From contig JBOZIK010000001.1 of the NCBI GenBank assembly GCA_051453625.1, forward strand, positions 262,555,012 through 262,619,011: a stretch of DNA of 64,000 nt, given 5' to 3'. The position numbers and the translations under genes are program-made. This DNA is from Welwitschia mirabilis (lineage: Eukaryota; Gnetophyta; Gnetopsida; Welwitschiales). Below are positions 12,195 through 24,480 of the stretch, piece after piece. The notes under the pieces were generated by a model. The model did not search any database, was not told the origin of the DNA, and saw only the letters and a program-made list of their open reading frames with translations. Within the stretch, counting starts at the first letter, position 1, and every line of letters begins with the position of its first letter.

Positions 12195-12475
12195 TAAGAA
12201 TTTCAATTACTATTTTAGATCCTTCCTAATTTTTATCCTTTAGGATATAATATACTATATTTTACATTGCTTCATAAGCCTACTTAATTTACTATACCAT
12301 AGAATTATCTAAATCATGTAAGTAGTTCTTAAGGAGGTTTAAAAACTCATGATTAGTTTCATACATAAGATGATGAATACAATCATAGCTAAATAAAAGC
12401 TTTTTTTAGCCATTAGATTTATATTTATAACCATATAATATCAACAATTAAACCATGTAAATTTTTAATTCCTTA

Positions 12476-12951
12476 NNNNNNNNNNNNNNNNNNNNNNNNN
12501 NNNNNNNNNNNNNNNNNNNNNNNNNNNNNNNNNNNNNNNNNNNNNNNNNNNNNNNNNNNNNNNNNNNNNNNNNNNNNNNNNNNNNNNNNNNNNNNNNNNN
12601 NNNNNNNNNNNNNNNNNNNNNNNNNNNNNNNNNNNNNNNNNNNNNNNNNNNNNNNNNNNNNNNNNNNNNNNNNNNNNNNNNNNNNNNNNNNNNNNNNNNN
12701 NNNNNNNNNNNNNNNNNNNNNNNNNNNNNNNNNNNNNNNNNNNNNNNNNNNNNNNNNNNNNNNNNNNNNNNNNNNNNNNNNNNNNNNNNNNNNNNNNNNN
12801 NNNNNNNNNNNNNNNNNNNNNNNNNNNNNNNNNNNNNNNNNNNNNNNNNNNNNNNNNNNNNNNNNNNNNNNNNNNNNNNNNNNNNNNNNNNNNNNNNNNN
12901 NNNNNNNNNNNNNNNNNNNNNNNNNNNNNNNNNNNNNNNNNNNNNNNNNNN
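12476..12951. other. Assembly gap, 476 N
   Basis: Gap inside the element 3 internal region. Together with its neighbours it leaves too little room for a complete gag-pol. Confidence 0.9.
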
Positions 12952-13413
12952 ATCTTTCATGAATTATGGGAGAGGTTTCATGTACTCATGAGAAATAAAG
13001 GTTGTGTTAGTATGAATAATAATTAGATATTTTAAAATAAGGTGGAAAGGGGATCATTTATTCTTCATAATATTTTAATTTAGATTTAGTCTTAAAGTGA
13101 AATACTAAATATGCTTATGTTCTTAATTTATTATGAGAGATTGTATCTCAAAACATTCATAAATCATCTTCACCTAGAAATTTGACTCATCAAATAATAG
13201 TGTACCAAATTAATATCCTAACTAAGAACAAAATATTATAAGTTATTACTTCCTACCTTATTAAGGGTATAGACCTCAATCTTAAGCTTATAATTATTTT
13301 CCTAGAGAGGTAATAATATAAAACAAGAAAATAAAATGATCTTGATACTTGAGGTTAAGTTTGAAGTTTATAACAACTAAATTAAACCATTTACCTAAGG
13401 AAATCACAGCCTA

Positions 13414-13426
13414 GGCTCTAATATCA
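13414..13426 (-). promoter_or_regulatory. Element 3 primer-binding site (initiator tRNA-Met), decayed
   Basis: The minus strand reads TGATATTAGAGCC, two transitions away from the TGGTATCAGAGCC site used by elements primed with initiator tRNA-Met. It lies immediately inside the right LTR, which defines that LTR's inner edge near 13,430. Confidence 0.6.
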
Positions 13427-14649
13427 AAATAAATTCCACTTTTTGCATTTAAAAATAGTCATAACAATAATAAGAATTGGCTAGCAAGGATAATATCATG
13501 GATGTATCTTAGATAATAAAGAAAGAAAAATTAATACCCAATGATATTATTAGGTCCAAAATTTGGGAATCTAATTAAAATATGTACAATGGCTTATAAG
13601 AAGCATAACTCTTAAGTGGAGATTTCATAATTATTACTTAGAATTATTTATTAATGTAAATTTTTTTAATCTTTAATATGTGGTTCCTCTTCTCTTAATC
13701 ATTTCATAGGGTAATGAAACTAATTAGCTATCAAGATGACAAGGCTATAATTATAGTTCACATATTAATGTATAATATTTATTACTACAAGGTAGTGGGT
13801 TTTAAATTATCTATGTTCTTCCATAAATCATAAAAGGAAATTATATTAGTCTACCACTTAAGGCAATAGCTTACTTTTCATTATTACATACTCAAATAAT
13901 ATACATTATTTCATGGTATTTATTTAGATGGATCATAAGTTTTACTTATTTATAATTTACATGTTAGGGAAGAGATATGATAAGGACTCTATTTATAGAC
14001 CTAGAGGTTACTAGTTTCCTTACCAATTACTCCACTAACCTCCATGCTTTTTTGTTTTTATTTATTAAAATATTTGTAAAAATAGTAAGTACTTCACAAA
14101 ATAACATTAATAGTATTTGATACAAGGACCTCTGCTCAAACTCTCTAACTCTCTAGAGATGACCAATTTACATAATTAATTATTTCAATATTATTTTCTT
14201 TTATTTCTTCCATATAATTGTGTAGATTATTGATCATTGTTCCAACAGTTTAATCAATAAGTTGGACCAACGCATTTAATAAAATGTGTTACATTTTTAT
14301 TCAGAACATTGATTGGAAAATAAGGAGAAATTCACAAGGGAAAATGAAATTAGGGAAGAAAGGAAAATACAAATTTATAAGGATTAAATTTCTAAGGCTT
14401 AATGTTTTCAAATTAATTGCCTTTTCTAGAAATATCTCATCTTAAGATCTTTCATTATTTTGTACATTATCCTTCATAAATTTTAGTTGTTTATTTTTTC
14501 TAATAAAAGAGTTAAATCTTTTATTTAAGAATTATAAAATTGCATATTAGGGCAATCATACAGACTGTAGGAACAATAAATTAAGGGGAAATCTATTTGT
14601 TGTCATGCTAGGATTTGATATGAAAATGAAAAACACCAGATCTATGTGG

Positions 14650-15171
14650 TTTTAGACTTATTATGCTAAATGGAATTATCTTTTTCTTTAGAAAAATACT
14701 GTAAGGGCTAACCTGCATTATGGAATCTTTCCTTCAAACCCTCCATTTTCACTAGGCAATGTGCACTGCGGGTTAGTATAGAAAGGTATAGATAAGAAAT
14801 TATCTTTGAAAATAAAATTTTAGGCTGAGAGAACATAGTTCAATTAGTGTTGTTAAGGGANNNNNNNNNNNNNNNNNNNNNNNNNNNNNNNNNNNNNNNN
14901 NNNNNNNNNNNNNNNNNNNNNNNNNNNNNNNNNNNNNNNNNNNNNNNNNNNNNNNNNNNNTTTTAGACTTATTATGGTAAATGGAATTATCTTTTTCTTT
15001 GGAAAAATACTGTAAGGGCTAACCTGCATTATAGAATCTTTCCTTCAAACCCTCCATTTTCACTAGGCAATGTGCAATGCGGGTTAGTGTAGAAAGTTAT
15101 AGATAAGAAATTATCTTTGAAAATAAGATTTTAGGCTGAGAGAACATAGTTAAATTAGTGTTGTTAAGGGA
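14650..15171. repeat. 211-bp direct duplication flanking 100-N gap (14,861-14,960)
   Basis: 14,650-14,860 and 14,961-15,171 align without indels with 8 mismatches by my count, about 96% identical. The gap is exactly 100 N. The most economical reading is two overlapping contig ends, or two haplotypes, placed side by side. Confidence 0.9.
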
Positions 15172-16111
15172 TCGAACAATGGAAATAGAGGTTTAAGATG
15201 TGCAAAGCAAAAAAAAATCACTCTTCTAGTAGTAATAATGTTAACTCTCTTATGGGTTTCTTATAATTTATTCTTTGGTTGATGTAGGTTTTGTTTCATA
15301 ATTACATGATAATGATAATGAAAATCATTTCCTAAATGCTATATTTAGCTAAAATAACCAAGAGGAATGTAAACAAGAAGGAAATTTTATAGATAAGAAT
15401 TTCTCTTTCGAGTTAGAAATCAACGTAGATCAAATGTCTACTTGAATCAGAACTTCTCCATTATTATCAAGTAACATAGTTCTAGGAAGTGAAAAAATGT
15501 TGTTTTGGGTAGAGGAGAGTAGGTGAAAGGGGGTAGTAATCCATAGTATCAAGTTACAAGGAAGGCAATGCATGCATAGAGGAAGGGAATAATGTCAACG
15601 AATGAAATTACTTTGCAAATTAGAAAAGAAAAGAACATGAAGGCATTACAGGTTAGGTAGGATGTGGAAGAGGATAAAGAAGAAAGAAGCAGTGCTATTG
15701 GAAGGATGACACATTGGTGAGAAGAAACATTGCAAGCATGTATAAGGCACAGATAAGGAGTGCATGTAGGACACAAGATGAGCAACGACACATAAAGGAT
15801 TCACTATGGTAAGAAGGAAGATGGTAGTGGAAATAAAAATAAGAGGAAAAAATTTATATTACAAAATCATTATTCACATAATATTCTAAATCCATAATCT
15901 ATATGATATTTTGAAGGTATATTAGATGAATGTTAATATTAAGAATATAATAATTTAATTAGGAGAATTTTATCTAGTTAAGTTTTCTCATAAAATAATA
16001 GATATCATAATTTCTTTTAATTTTTGTTTCAATCCACTATATTTTTTGAGCTTCAAAAATTATAAATAAACTAAAATACAAAAGATACAATAAACTAAGG
16101 CAAAAGTGTAC

Positions 16112-16174
16112 AAGATGAATGTTGAACTCTAGATCTCCTGATAGATATCATCTTAAGTTAACTAGTTGATCCAC
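16112..16174 (-). other. tRNA-like module in element 3 right LTR
   Basis: Minus strand: TCAACTAGTTAACTTAAG (A-box-like), then AGAGTTCAACATTC (B-box-like). It is the counterpart of 8,708-8,770, so it was part of the LTR before the two copies separated. Confidence 0.45.
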
Positions 16175-18011
16175 ATCTTCACTTAGGAAAAGATTATCAT
16201 GAAATCAATAATATATCCTTAGGTTTACTTAAGATGTTCATTATTATTAGATTATTCTAATAGTTGTATACATGGAGTAGTTCTTAGTAGTACATTAGTT
16301 ACAGTCTATAGTTACCTAATGTTGAACCAATCTACTTAGGTTTTAACATAAATAATAATTGAAGAAATAAATAACATGTTAATTAAGGATAAACAATATC
16401 ATAATTAAAGAATGGCATGCTATATACATCTTATCAATGATTCCTAATATTTAACTAAAGTAAAATATTAAATTTTAAGAAATAATAATAACTAAATGGA
16501 AATTTCATTAATTCTTATAGTCTTCGTGAGAAGGAAAACTAGCTGTATTGCACAAAACTGAAAACATAACAACTGATAGCTTACTGTCTTATAAATCAAG
16601 TACATCTAATAAACATGTAAAATAGTAGCTATAACATAAAATGTTCATGTAATAGCTACATAATAACTGAAGTAAATATGTGGGTGACATCTAAATAACA
16701 TCTACTAGCTCTTGCCTACATCCTCATTTACATTCATTCCTATATAAGCATAAGTGATGTGAAAACTACATTCTACTATAGTTTCCTATATGGCTTACAA
16801 GAAGGATTAAGTTGGGAAGGAAGGTGTCCAAGACAAGGTAAGAGAATTACACATTAAGAAGACATGACCAAAACATTTCATTAGTTTACATTAACCTCTT
16901 TATAGTTATCCATATTACAAATTAAGTAATCTGAATGAGCCATACCAAGAAGGAGTATTAATAATATAGTTATGCATACATCTCCCCTTTTTTTCTTGGT
17001 AGTCTGGCCCTAATGCCTTGGAACTTCTAATAGAGAGTTATACTCCCTAAAGTCTATACAAGTGATTACCCTAAAGAGTATTATATTTTATAATTTAAAT
17101 ATCATATAGATCAATGATCAAAATGATAATAGTTGACAATAAGATCACTTAATTTTCATAGAGTTTTCACAAAACTTAGACTTTACAAACTCCTAGTAAA
17201 CTAACATAAGATTTATTAAAGGACTACAAGATTACATGGAAACATTAGTACATATATAGCATATAAGGCTTATTACGTTATCTAAGTTATGAAATATGAG
17301 GAAGAGAAATTCAAAAATTAAGGCATACAAGTATTTAAAAAGGAAGATTATGGATTAAACCTATTTTTAATAAATCTAAGGTACTCCTAATTTTTCACAT
17401 GATCATAGTTTATAAGGTAGACTGCTATGACTCTATTGACAAGGGGGAATTAAGTATTTATAGCACAAAACTAACAATAAGAATAACTATAGGTTTTAAG
17501 TTTCTACAAGAAATTTAAAATCCCTTAATATTTCCTTTTCATGTCTAGCCACTAGGTGTAAATGATAATATAACAATATCTAACAACTAAATTAAACTAC
17601 ATGAGATATAATAACATGAAATTTATTTAGATCATACATCATCACTACTACATAAATAAAAATAACTAAGAGAAATATATATATCAAGCTATATATAATT
17701 TTCAAGATAACTCAAGAAATTCAAATTTAGACTTCATCAATAGATAAACATGCATAAGCAATAGTAAATTTCATAATTAACTTAATTGTTTAATTAACTA
17801 ATTAAAAAAATCTATAAGTTAATCTTTTAATAAGGTCTAAAAATAAATGATCATTTGATACCTAGTTAAACTATTATTTTGGTCTTAAAATCATTATTTC
17901 TAAACAAATTAGAAACTAGAATCTTTATTATTACTAATTTTTCAATTTTAAATTTACTATCCAATTGACTAAAAGGTTTTCCAATCTTGGGGTAAAAATA
18001 TGGATGTGAAA

Positions 18012-18149
18012 TACATATCCTTTCGATAAAACCTAAAACCCAAGCCATATATCTTATATTTACAAATTCCTTAGAGAGTAAATGATTATACAAAAAGGTT
18101 ATATTTTAGAGTAGGATTAAGCAAATTAGATAATAATCAATTACTAACA
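18012..18149. other. Flank of element 3
   Basis: The minus strand reads GFRFYRKDMY up to the LTR border, faintly like the GFYRRF motif of RT, which could be the other side of the Athila-like pol broken at 7,268. Sequence further out does not continue as RT, so I do not claim it. Confidence 0.25.
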
Positions 18150-19250
18150 ATTTAATAACCATTTGAGGGAGACTAAAAACTAGAAATCTATGTAATAGAT
18201 GATGATTTAATAAATAATACAGATGATGAGAACATTGAATTGAAATCATTATCTCTTAAGCAACCACATATGGAAGAATCCCTTAGAAACCTTATTGAAG
18301 AGGAAAACATTAGTCAATAGCCTAATCAAGATAAATCCTTTGAAAAACTACTATATTTTTCTTAATAGACTCTTAAGCCAACCATGTCACTAACTTATAA
18401 TGAAATAATTTTTTGATACTTCTCTTGATGACCATTTTCCTTCTCTAATGGTTTAAAATTATCCTTTTATTCACTCCAAAATGATGTCTTGTATTAGTTA
18501 TTGAGAAAATACAAATAGGCTAAAGAAGAGATGATTTTTTATTTGGAACACATTAATTTTACCACTAGTATTAATGTTCATTTAAATTTTATGAATTCAT
18601 ACATAAAGTTTTATAAGGATTATATTTCACCTTTGAATTATTTGAAAAATTTTGATTTATTACCTAATATTGAAATTCATCATTTTCTGAATTCATGCAT
18701 GTAGTACCTTCAAAAATCCTTTGTAAAAATTTTAGTTTCATTGCATGCTTATAAGATAGATGTTTCTTTTAAAATAGATTTTTCTTTTAGAATAAATCTT
18801 CATTTTAAAAAAATAAAAATTATAAAAAAATGTGTTCTTTATACCCTTTCTCACCTAAAATGATCCAAGCACTATCACTTATATAATCATCACCTTAAAC
18901 ACTTTCATTTAGAAATTTCTAAATTCTATCCCTTTCCTAGAATAATTTATGAATGCCTTAAAACCCATTATCCATTGCTTCCACTTTGACAATTCCTAAT
19001 AAAATTTGCTAAGCATCCTTCCCTTCCATCCATCCATGACTTTATAAGATTATATGATCTTGGTTAATAGACCTTAATAAATAAACCATTAATAAGTAAC
19101 CACATTAATATTATGAACTAGGTAGAGTCTAAGTTTACTTATAGCTTTTTAAGAAAAGGTATTACTTATTTTCAAGTTAACATCTTAAGGTTAGTTTCAC
19201 TTAAGGTCTTTTAATTAAGAAATATAATTAAACTAAGGATGAATCTACTT
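18150..19250 (+). pseudogene. Decayed long reading frame of unknown family
   Basis: One plus-strand frame (in phase with 18,222) can be followed for about 360 codons with no evident frameshift, interrupted only by stops. Most stops are TAG, TAA or TGA where CAG, CAA, CGA or TGG would restore reading. An acidic N-terminal part (DDDLINNTDDENIELKSLS) is followed by EMIFYLEHINF, IKFYKDYISPLNYL, VSLHAYKID, SKHYHLYNHHLKHFHLE and KHPSLPSIHDFIRLYDLG. I do not recognise it. A diverged second copy of its C-terminal part is at about 24,170-24,480 (RHYYLYNYQIKHF, then HPCYPSYYAFMRLPNLG), so it belongs to a repeat family, probably a transposon. Confidence 0.5.
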
Positions 19251-20290
19251 TCATGTAAAGTTCATTATTTTTATTAAATTTTATGGAAATAATATTTCTC
19301 TTGATTAGGCTAATATGCTAATGATTCCTTCATGTCCATTAAAATCAATTAAATATAAGAAGAAGTAATTAAAAGAAAACGAAAAGTCTCCTCTTTAAAA
19401 GGAAAATTATTTAATGATTAATCAAAAATTTGATTTAGTTAACTACATCAAGGATATATACACTTAGTGACAATGCAACTCTAATGATTTATTTTTTAAG
19501 ATCTTCAATTGCATTAAAGCTATAGATGACCAAAGGTAATGCAACACTAACTCCTTCATACATGAAAATGTTTAACTTAGTTAGAAGGAGATGAACAACA
19601 TTGGATGCCTAATTTGATCTAAATACTTCAAACATGAAATAATGTACAATTTTCAAAAAGGTAAAAATTAGAATGAAAAAGGTAGAATTGGGAGATTATT
19701 TTATGTTAACTTTCTTTAACTTATATTTTTTAATTTCTTATAAGTTTACTTAGAGGATATCTTATTTTTTTTAATACTATGATATATTTTAAATTTAGAA
19801 TAAGATGTATAGAATTTTTAATAAATGTGGTTATTAATCTAGATATTTTATCTTTTAAACTTATGGATGATGCATTTTCCATAAATACTTGCATTAATAT
19901 CATTTGTTGGTCTTATGATTTATTCTAAAAATATTTTTATCAAATTATCTATCTCTTTAAATTTGAGGATAAATTTTAGTTTATGTTGCAGGTACAACAT
20001 CCATTTTTATATAATCGTTTTGATTTTAATGTCTTATTTATTAACAATTGATCAAATTTTTTTTTCAAAAATACTATATCAATTATGTACTTGAATGTTT
20101 TAATTTTTTCATGTTCACCATTTCTTTATTAACTTTTGGTTAAATGAATAACAAACTTCTAGCTGGAGGTGTTTTCACATATAAAAATTGACATATTTGA
20201 ATAAGTATAATTGATTAATTTAGAAGACAAAAAGAATTTAATTCATTGATTTATTTTGAAGTAATATTTATCATCTTTATTATCATGTTT
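19020..20290 (+). repeat. Direct repeat D, copy 1
   Basis: Pairs with about 24,360-26,100. Matching landmarks are ATTAGGCTAATATGCTAATGA (19,302) against the same phrase with changes at 24,672, and AATGCAACACTAACT...ATGTTTAACTTA (about 19,543) against AATGTAGCACTAATT...ATGTTTAACTCT (about 24,879). Identity is roughly 65-75% by eye with many indels. Copy 1 continues directly from the decayed frame at 18,150-19,250, so the repeat includes former coding sequence. Edges are uncertain. Confidence 0.55.
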
Positions 20291-23200
20291 TCATGAAATT
20301 ATGAACTTTTTCATAACATTATCAAGTTTATTATTAGATTTGAAAGAACACTATAAAACCTTAAGAAATTCTGGTAAATAACTCTCACACCATTCAAAAG
20401 GACTACTAGTACCATCATCATTCTAATTAAAAAGCAGTTAAAACCCATATTCTTGAATTAATTTAGGGAGTTCATCACAATTTATTTATGAACTATATTA
20501 GATATAAATTAGAATAAATCTTTAAATGTGATTAACATAAAGGAAGTATAAAATGATGCAACATGATGCCATGTAGCAGTAATAAGGATGACTACTTAGA
20601 ATACACATGACATGGTATCCATTGAACATCATTAGTAGTTAGAAGACATTTTATTGTTAAGTTTCCATTAGAAGATAAAAAATCTTTCTTTATGGCTAAA
20701 TGGCAAAAAAATGTAAGTTCCTCCTTTAGTAATGGCCTTAATGTAATCTTCCTTACATAACCACCCATTAACCACTCATTTAATCCAATCATGATAAGCC
20801 CTTTAAACTTTTCTTTATTTATAATAAAGCCTTAAGCTTCGTTATAATGGATTATTTGGTTGATTTGATGTGGAAAGACCTAAAATGCTAGGATGTCATT
20901 ATGTTTTGATCATCTTTATTAGGGGAAAAATATACAATTCTAGTTGAAGATTCTCTCAACTTTATCTATTTCTCCATTTGATGTAATGCATAATTTTAGA
21001 TTTTTAATACAAGAATTATTTTTACATCCTTTCATTTTTAACAATCTTCATTTGATATTAGTAATTTTTAGAAGAAGCTAGTCCTTAAGGAGATCTCATT
21101 CTTTTATTACTAATACATAGAAAAAGGTATTAGTAATATTTAGATTAAATTACATAATTATCAATTTTTTTCACACTAAGTGAGTTATTTAATGTACTTT
21201 TATGATTTTGTAGTTGCTATTGTTTGATGGATCTTTGTGCACTTTGGTTCATACCTTTCATTCTTATGAAAGGATATGAAGTATTAGGAGGATTAAGTAA
21301 CTCACCAACACTCATGTAATGGATGCAATTATACATTTACATCAAGTCTTAATGACTTAATAATTTTAGTTTATGTTTTATGATATAGGAATTATTAACA
21401 AAAGGTAAAGTATTGGATAGGTTAATTAGAGCTTTAGAGTACTTTCATTTGCTTATGTCACAAATAAAATATGAACTTTATCTCAAATTTCTATTTTTTT
21501 TTCATTTCAAGTTAGAATTTTCAATTTTTTATTATATATCCTAATGAAAGAACAATACTAGGTCCTTATCTAATTAAATCTAGTGCATTGCTACACATGA
21601 ATAAATACTAAGATAACTAAGAAAGATTACCACTACTCATCTATTAAATGAGATTTCATCATAATTTAAGCTATAACAACCTAGCATTTTTAAGAATCAA
21701 ATATGAATTTGAATTATTTATTGTCTATAAGTCATTTTTTGTTAAAGGATTTAAGTTATTTCTTTTAATGTTAGTTCACTTACATACTCTTATCATCAAA
21801 ATATCTTCATCAGATTCTTCATTTGAATTCTAGTTTAATATTTTGCTAATTTAGAACTATATTATGTTATTTCTATTTCAAAATATCTTTGTAAATAAAA
21901 TAATCATGAGAAATTAATACCCTAGGATTTATTATAAAAGCTAGCCATGACAAAGATTTTTGATGTCATTATCAGAGATAATGGCATTATAACCTTAATA
22001 AAGCATCTTTAATTTTTATTTTGCTACATTTTGAGATTAATGTTTTATATTTTTTTCCATGTTTTATAGTTGTTGGCACAAGTTCTATTCTAATAATACC
22101 TAAACTAATCCTTACTTTTTTACATTTTAATTTTAGCATCTTGAGTTTTTGTACTCTCTATTTGTTGGTATTTCTCTTTTTCTAGTGATACCTTAATTGG
22201 TTTCATTTTAATTTATTTTAATTTTCTATTAAAATTATTAGCTCTAACCTAAAATATTATTACTATATCAATCTTTTTTTAAACACAAATTACTAATTTG
22301 TATAAGTTTTTCTTCTTGGTTTCTTTTAAGATAAGACTAAAGTAATAAAAATTGCAAAAAAAATAAAGGAACTTGAGAATGAGAAAAATAGATAAGACCT
22401 TTCTTCTTATTTTCTATTTTTTGCATTTCAACTATAGTAGATTTTATTTTTAGTTCTATGTGTTTTAGATCAATTTTTAATTTTTTGTTTGATTTTTGTA
22501 GCACTTTTTTTCATAATGTTTCCATAGGTTTCCATTTTACTTTAAACTTAGTCATTTTAATTTTTGTACTTTATTTTCTATGGCTTATTACAAAAATTAA
22601 TTTGCACTACTCTAAGAGTTATAACTATGTTTTTCTGACCCTTTTCTACTCAAAACACTTGTGTTGCTATTAAACCTCATTACTAATTCTAGTTCTTCTA
22701 AGAATTTCTTATTCAAAGTTAACTCAATTTATTTTTTAAATGTTGTTAATCTTTTTAGATATTAGGTTTCTTTTAAAATATCATTGAGTTTGAAATTCAA
22801 GATGCAAAACTTTTAGTAGATTATATGAATTACCTTCTAATCTCAAATGGAATCTAAATTAAAAGAACACCTTTTTATTGGAACTATGAAAATTCCTATA
22901 ATTTTGTTAATTATTTTTAACCTAAATTAATGATAAGAGATTATCTTTAATGTAAGAAAAATGTAAGGAATTACCTTCAACTTAAACACTTAGATACCCC
23001 TTCATGTTTTCTTTAACATCCCAATGTGTATATATTAGATCCTTACTAAGAGAATTATGAATCTATATCTTCCATCATCCCTTATAATCCTTATCATCTT
23101 CAATTTTCTTTAACTTTTAATCCACATTCTTTATTATTTGATTAATACCCTTCATCTTCTCTCCCATATTCTTCATCATGTATTTTTCATCTTCCAACAC

Positions 23201-24169
23201 TTAGTAATCCTCTTTAACTTCCTTAGGCTACATATTTAAAATATTTCTGGAATTTCAAGTGCACATCAATTAAGACTGATATCACCTTAACCAAGAAATA
23301 TCTTCCTTTTTTTAAAGGCTTGAGTAAAAAAATCAATAATTAAGTTAAGTTACTACTTAAACCTTTAGTATACTTAGCCAATATGAAGAGGAAGTTCTTC
23401 CAACATTTTTTGATCTTATTAATCTTGAAACATGAAAAAGTAATAATGTAGTCAAATATCTATTACTCAAATCATATTATTTAAGAATGACATTAAAACT
23501 AATGAGAACCTACTAGAGTAGAAGTGACATTAAAACTAATGAGAACCTACTAGAGTAGAAGCTATAACTTTGGGAAAATGCATGCACTTTAGGAAAGTTA
23601 TACATCTAAGAAAGATTCATATAGTAATTCGTGTAAGAAGGTGGATATCAAAAAAGAAGTCACACCTAATCCATCAAATGTAGAGACCTTCCTTCTTCTA
23701 AACATTCTCATGAGTAAAACATTTCAGTTTCATTTATAAGTTACATATAGAATCTCATGAGTAATATAAACCTTAGATTTAAAATTACTTTCTAAAAATT
23801 GTAAGAACAATTCTTTAAATAAACTTTCACTTTCTCTACTAGTTTTCAAATCATCTCTGTCTTTTCCTTATAATGATATCTTACAAGAATTGTTAAGAAA
23901 GCATAAAAAACATAAAGAATGAACTATTTTAAATCTAAAATTCATAAACTTCATTACTTAAATTAATGTTCTCTCTAATTTCATAGACTTATATAAACAT
24001 TTTCTTGGGATTGTATTCCATTTCATATTCCTTTACCTAATTAGAGCCATCATACCCTAGAATTTCCTTGATTTCAAATCCTTCATTCATGCTCTAATTT
24101 AGAAAATCCTAGTTTAAAAAATATTTATATTTGTTATATAATATTATACTATACTTTTCTTTTAGTTAG
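20291..24169. other. Sequence between the D repeats, nothing identified
   Basis: T-rich on the plus strand from 21,000 to 22,700. Short open stretches here show no domain features. No primer site or purine tract was found, so I cannot say that the D repeats are LTRs. It contains a perfect 37-bp tandem duplication at 23,488-23,561. Confidence 0.4.
23488..23561 (+). repeat. Perfect 37-bp tandem duplication
   Basis: Two identical 37-base units (23,488-23,524 and 23,525-23,561), each starting TGACATTAAAACTAATGAGA. Perfect identity in such decayed surroundings points to a recent slippage event or an assembly error. Confidence 0.9.
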
Positions 24170-24480
24170 ACTTAGGATGAATAGATTTAGTTAGAATGAA
24201 ATAAATATCACTTAATGATGTAACTCTCATAAAACCATCCAGACATTATTATTTGTATAATTATCAAATTAAACATTTTACATAGTTAACCCAACATTTC
24301 ACCCACATCATAGAATAAGCCATCATTGTCTTAAATTGTATCATCCCCCTCTTTTAATGTGATATTACTTAATAAGGCTTATTAATCATCCATGTTATCC
24401 ATCTTACTATGCATTTATGAGGCTTCCTAATCTTGGGTAGTTGCATTTTTACATAAATAAGAATAAAAGATCTTTGTTAT
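24170..24480 (+). pseudogene. Second copy of the unknown decayed frame (C-terminal part)
   Basis: The plus strand reads RHYYLYNYQIKHFT, then AIIVLNCIIPLF and, after a frame change, HPCYPSYYAFMRLPNLG. These align in order with SKHYHLYNHHLKHFH and KHPSLPSIHDFIRLYDLG of the frame at 18,150-19,250. It has several stops. Conservation at the protein level in two diverged copies is the main reason to think the frame once coded for a protein. Confidence 0.45.

Larger units (their letters stand above)
10633..13413 (-). other. Element 3 internal region, no recognised domain
   Basis: About 2.8 kb including gaps at 12,185-12,194 and 12,476-12,951. On the minus strand at 12,430-12,200 a frame reads HHLMYETNHEFLNLLKNYL and then QAYEAM with stops between, which might be a gag remnant. 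I cannot assign it. The part from 10,700 to 11,460 is A-rich with scattered ACCATATAA-type repeats like those in the LTRs of element 2. Confidence 0.4.
7270..18011 (-). mobile_element. Element 3: LTR retrotransposon without visible pol (LARD-like)
   Basis: Two direct-repeat copies (7,270-10,618 and about 13,431-18,011) flank a short internal region. On the minus strand the LTR starts with a variant of TGTCACATCC, the same opening as element 1. A decayed initiator-Met primer site lies inside the right LTR (13,414-13,426), and a purine tract lies just outside the left one. The internal region is about 2.8 kb, of which 486 bases are N, and I recognise no RT, RNase H or integrase in it. This looks like a large non-autonomous derivative. 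The left LTR lacks about 0.9 kb of its outer end and I found no TSD, so the left border was probably deleted after insertion. Confidence 0.6.
13431..18011 (-). repeat. Element 3 right (5') LTR
   Basis: The outer 14,374-18,011 matches the left LTR. The inner 13,431-14,373 is bounded by the primer site but has no counterpart on the left. Subtracting the duplicated block and gap at 14,650-14,960 gives about 4.3 kb. The minus-strand start reads TTTCACATCCATATTTTTAC, close to the LTR start of element 1. Confidence 0.6.

Noticed and set aside
15549-15791. 80-codon minus-strand open frame with many Cys and Ser
   Set aside because: It lies in the right LTR of element 3 and is broken in the left LTR (8,150-8,400). 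Chance frame.
22458-22673. 71-codon Phe/Leu-rich open frame on the plus strand
   Set aside because: T-rich low-complexity sequence, with no homologue in the window and no domain.
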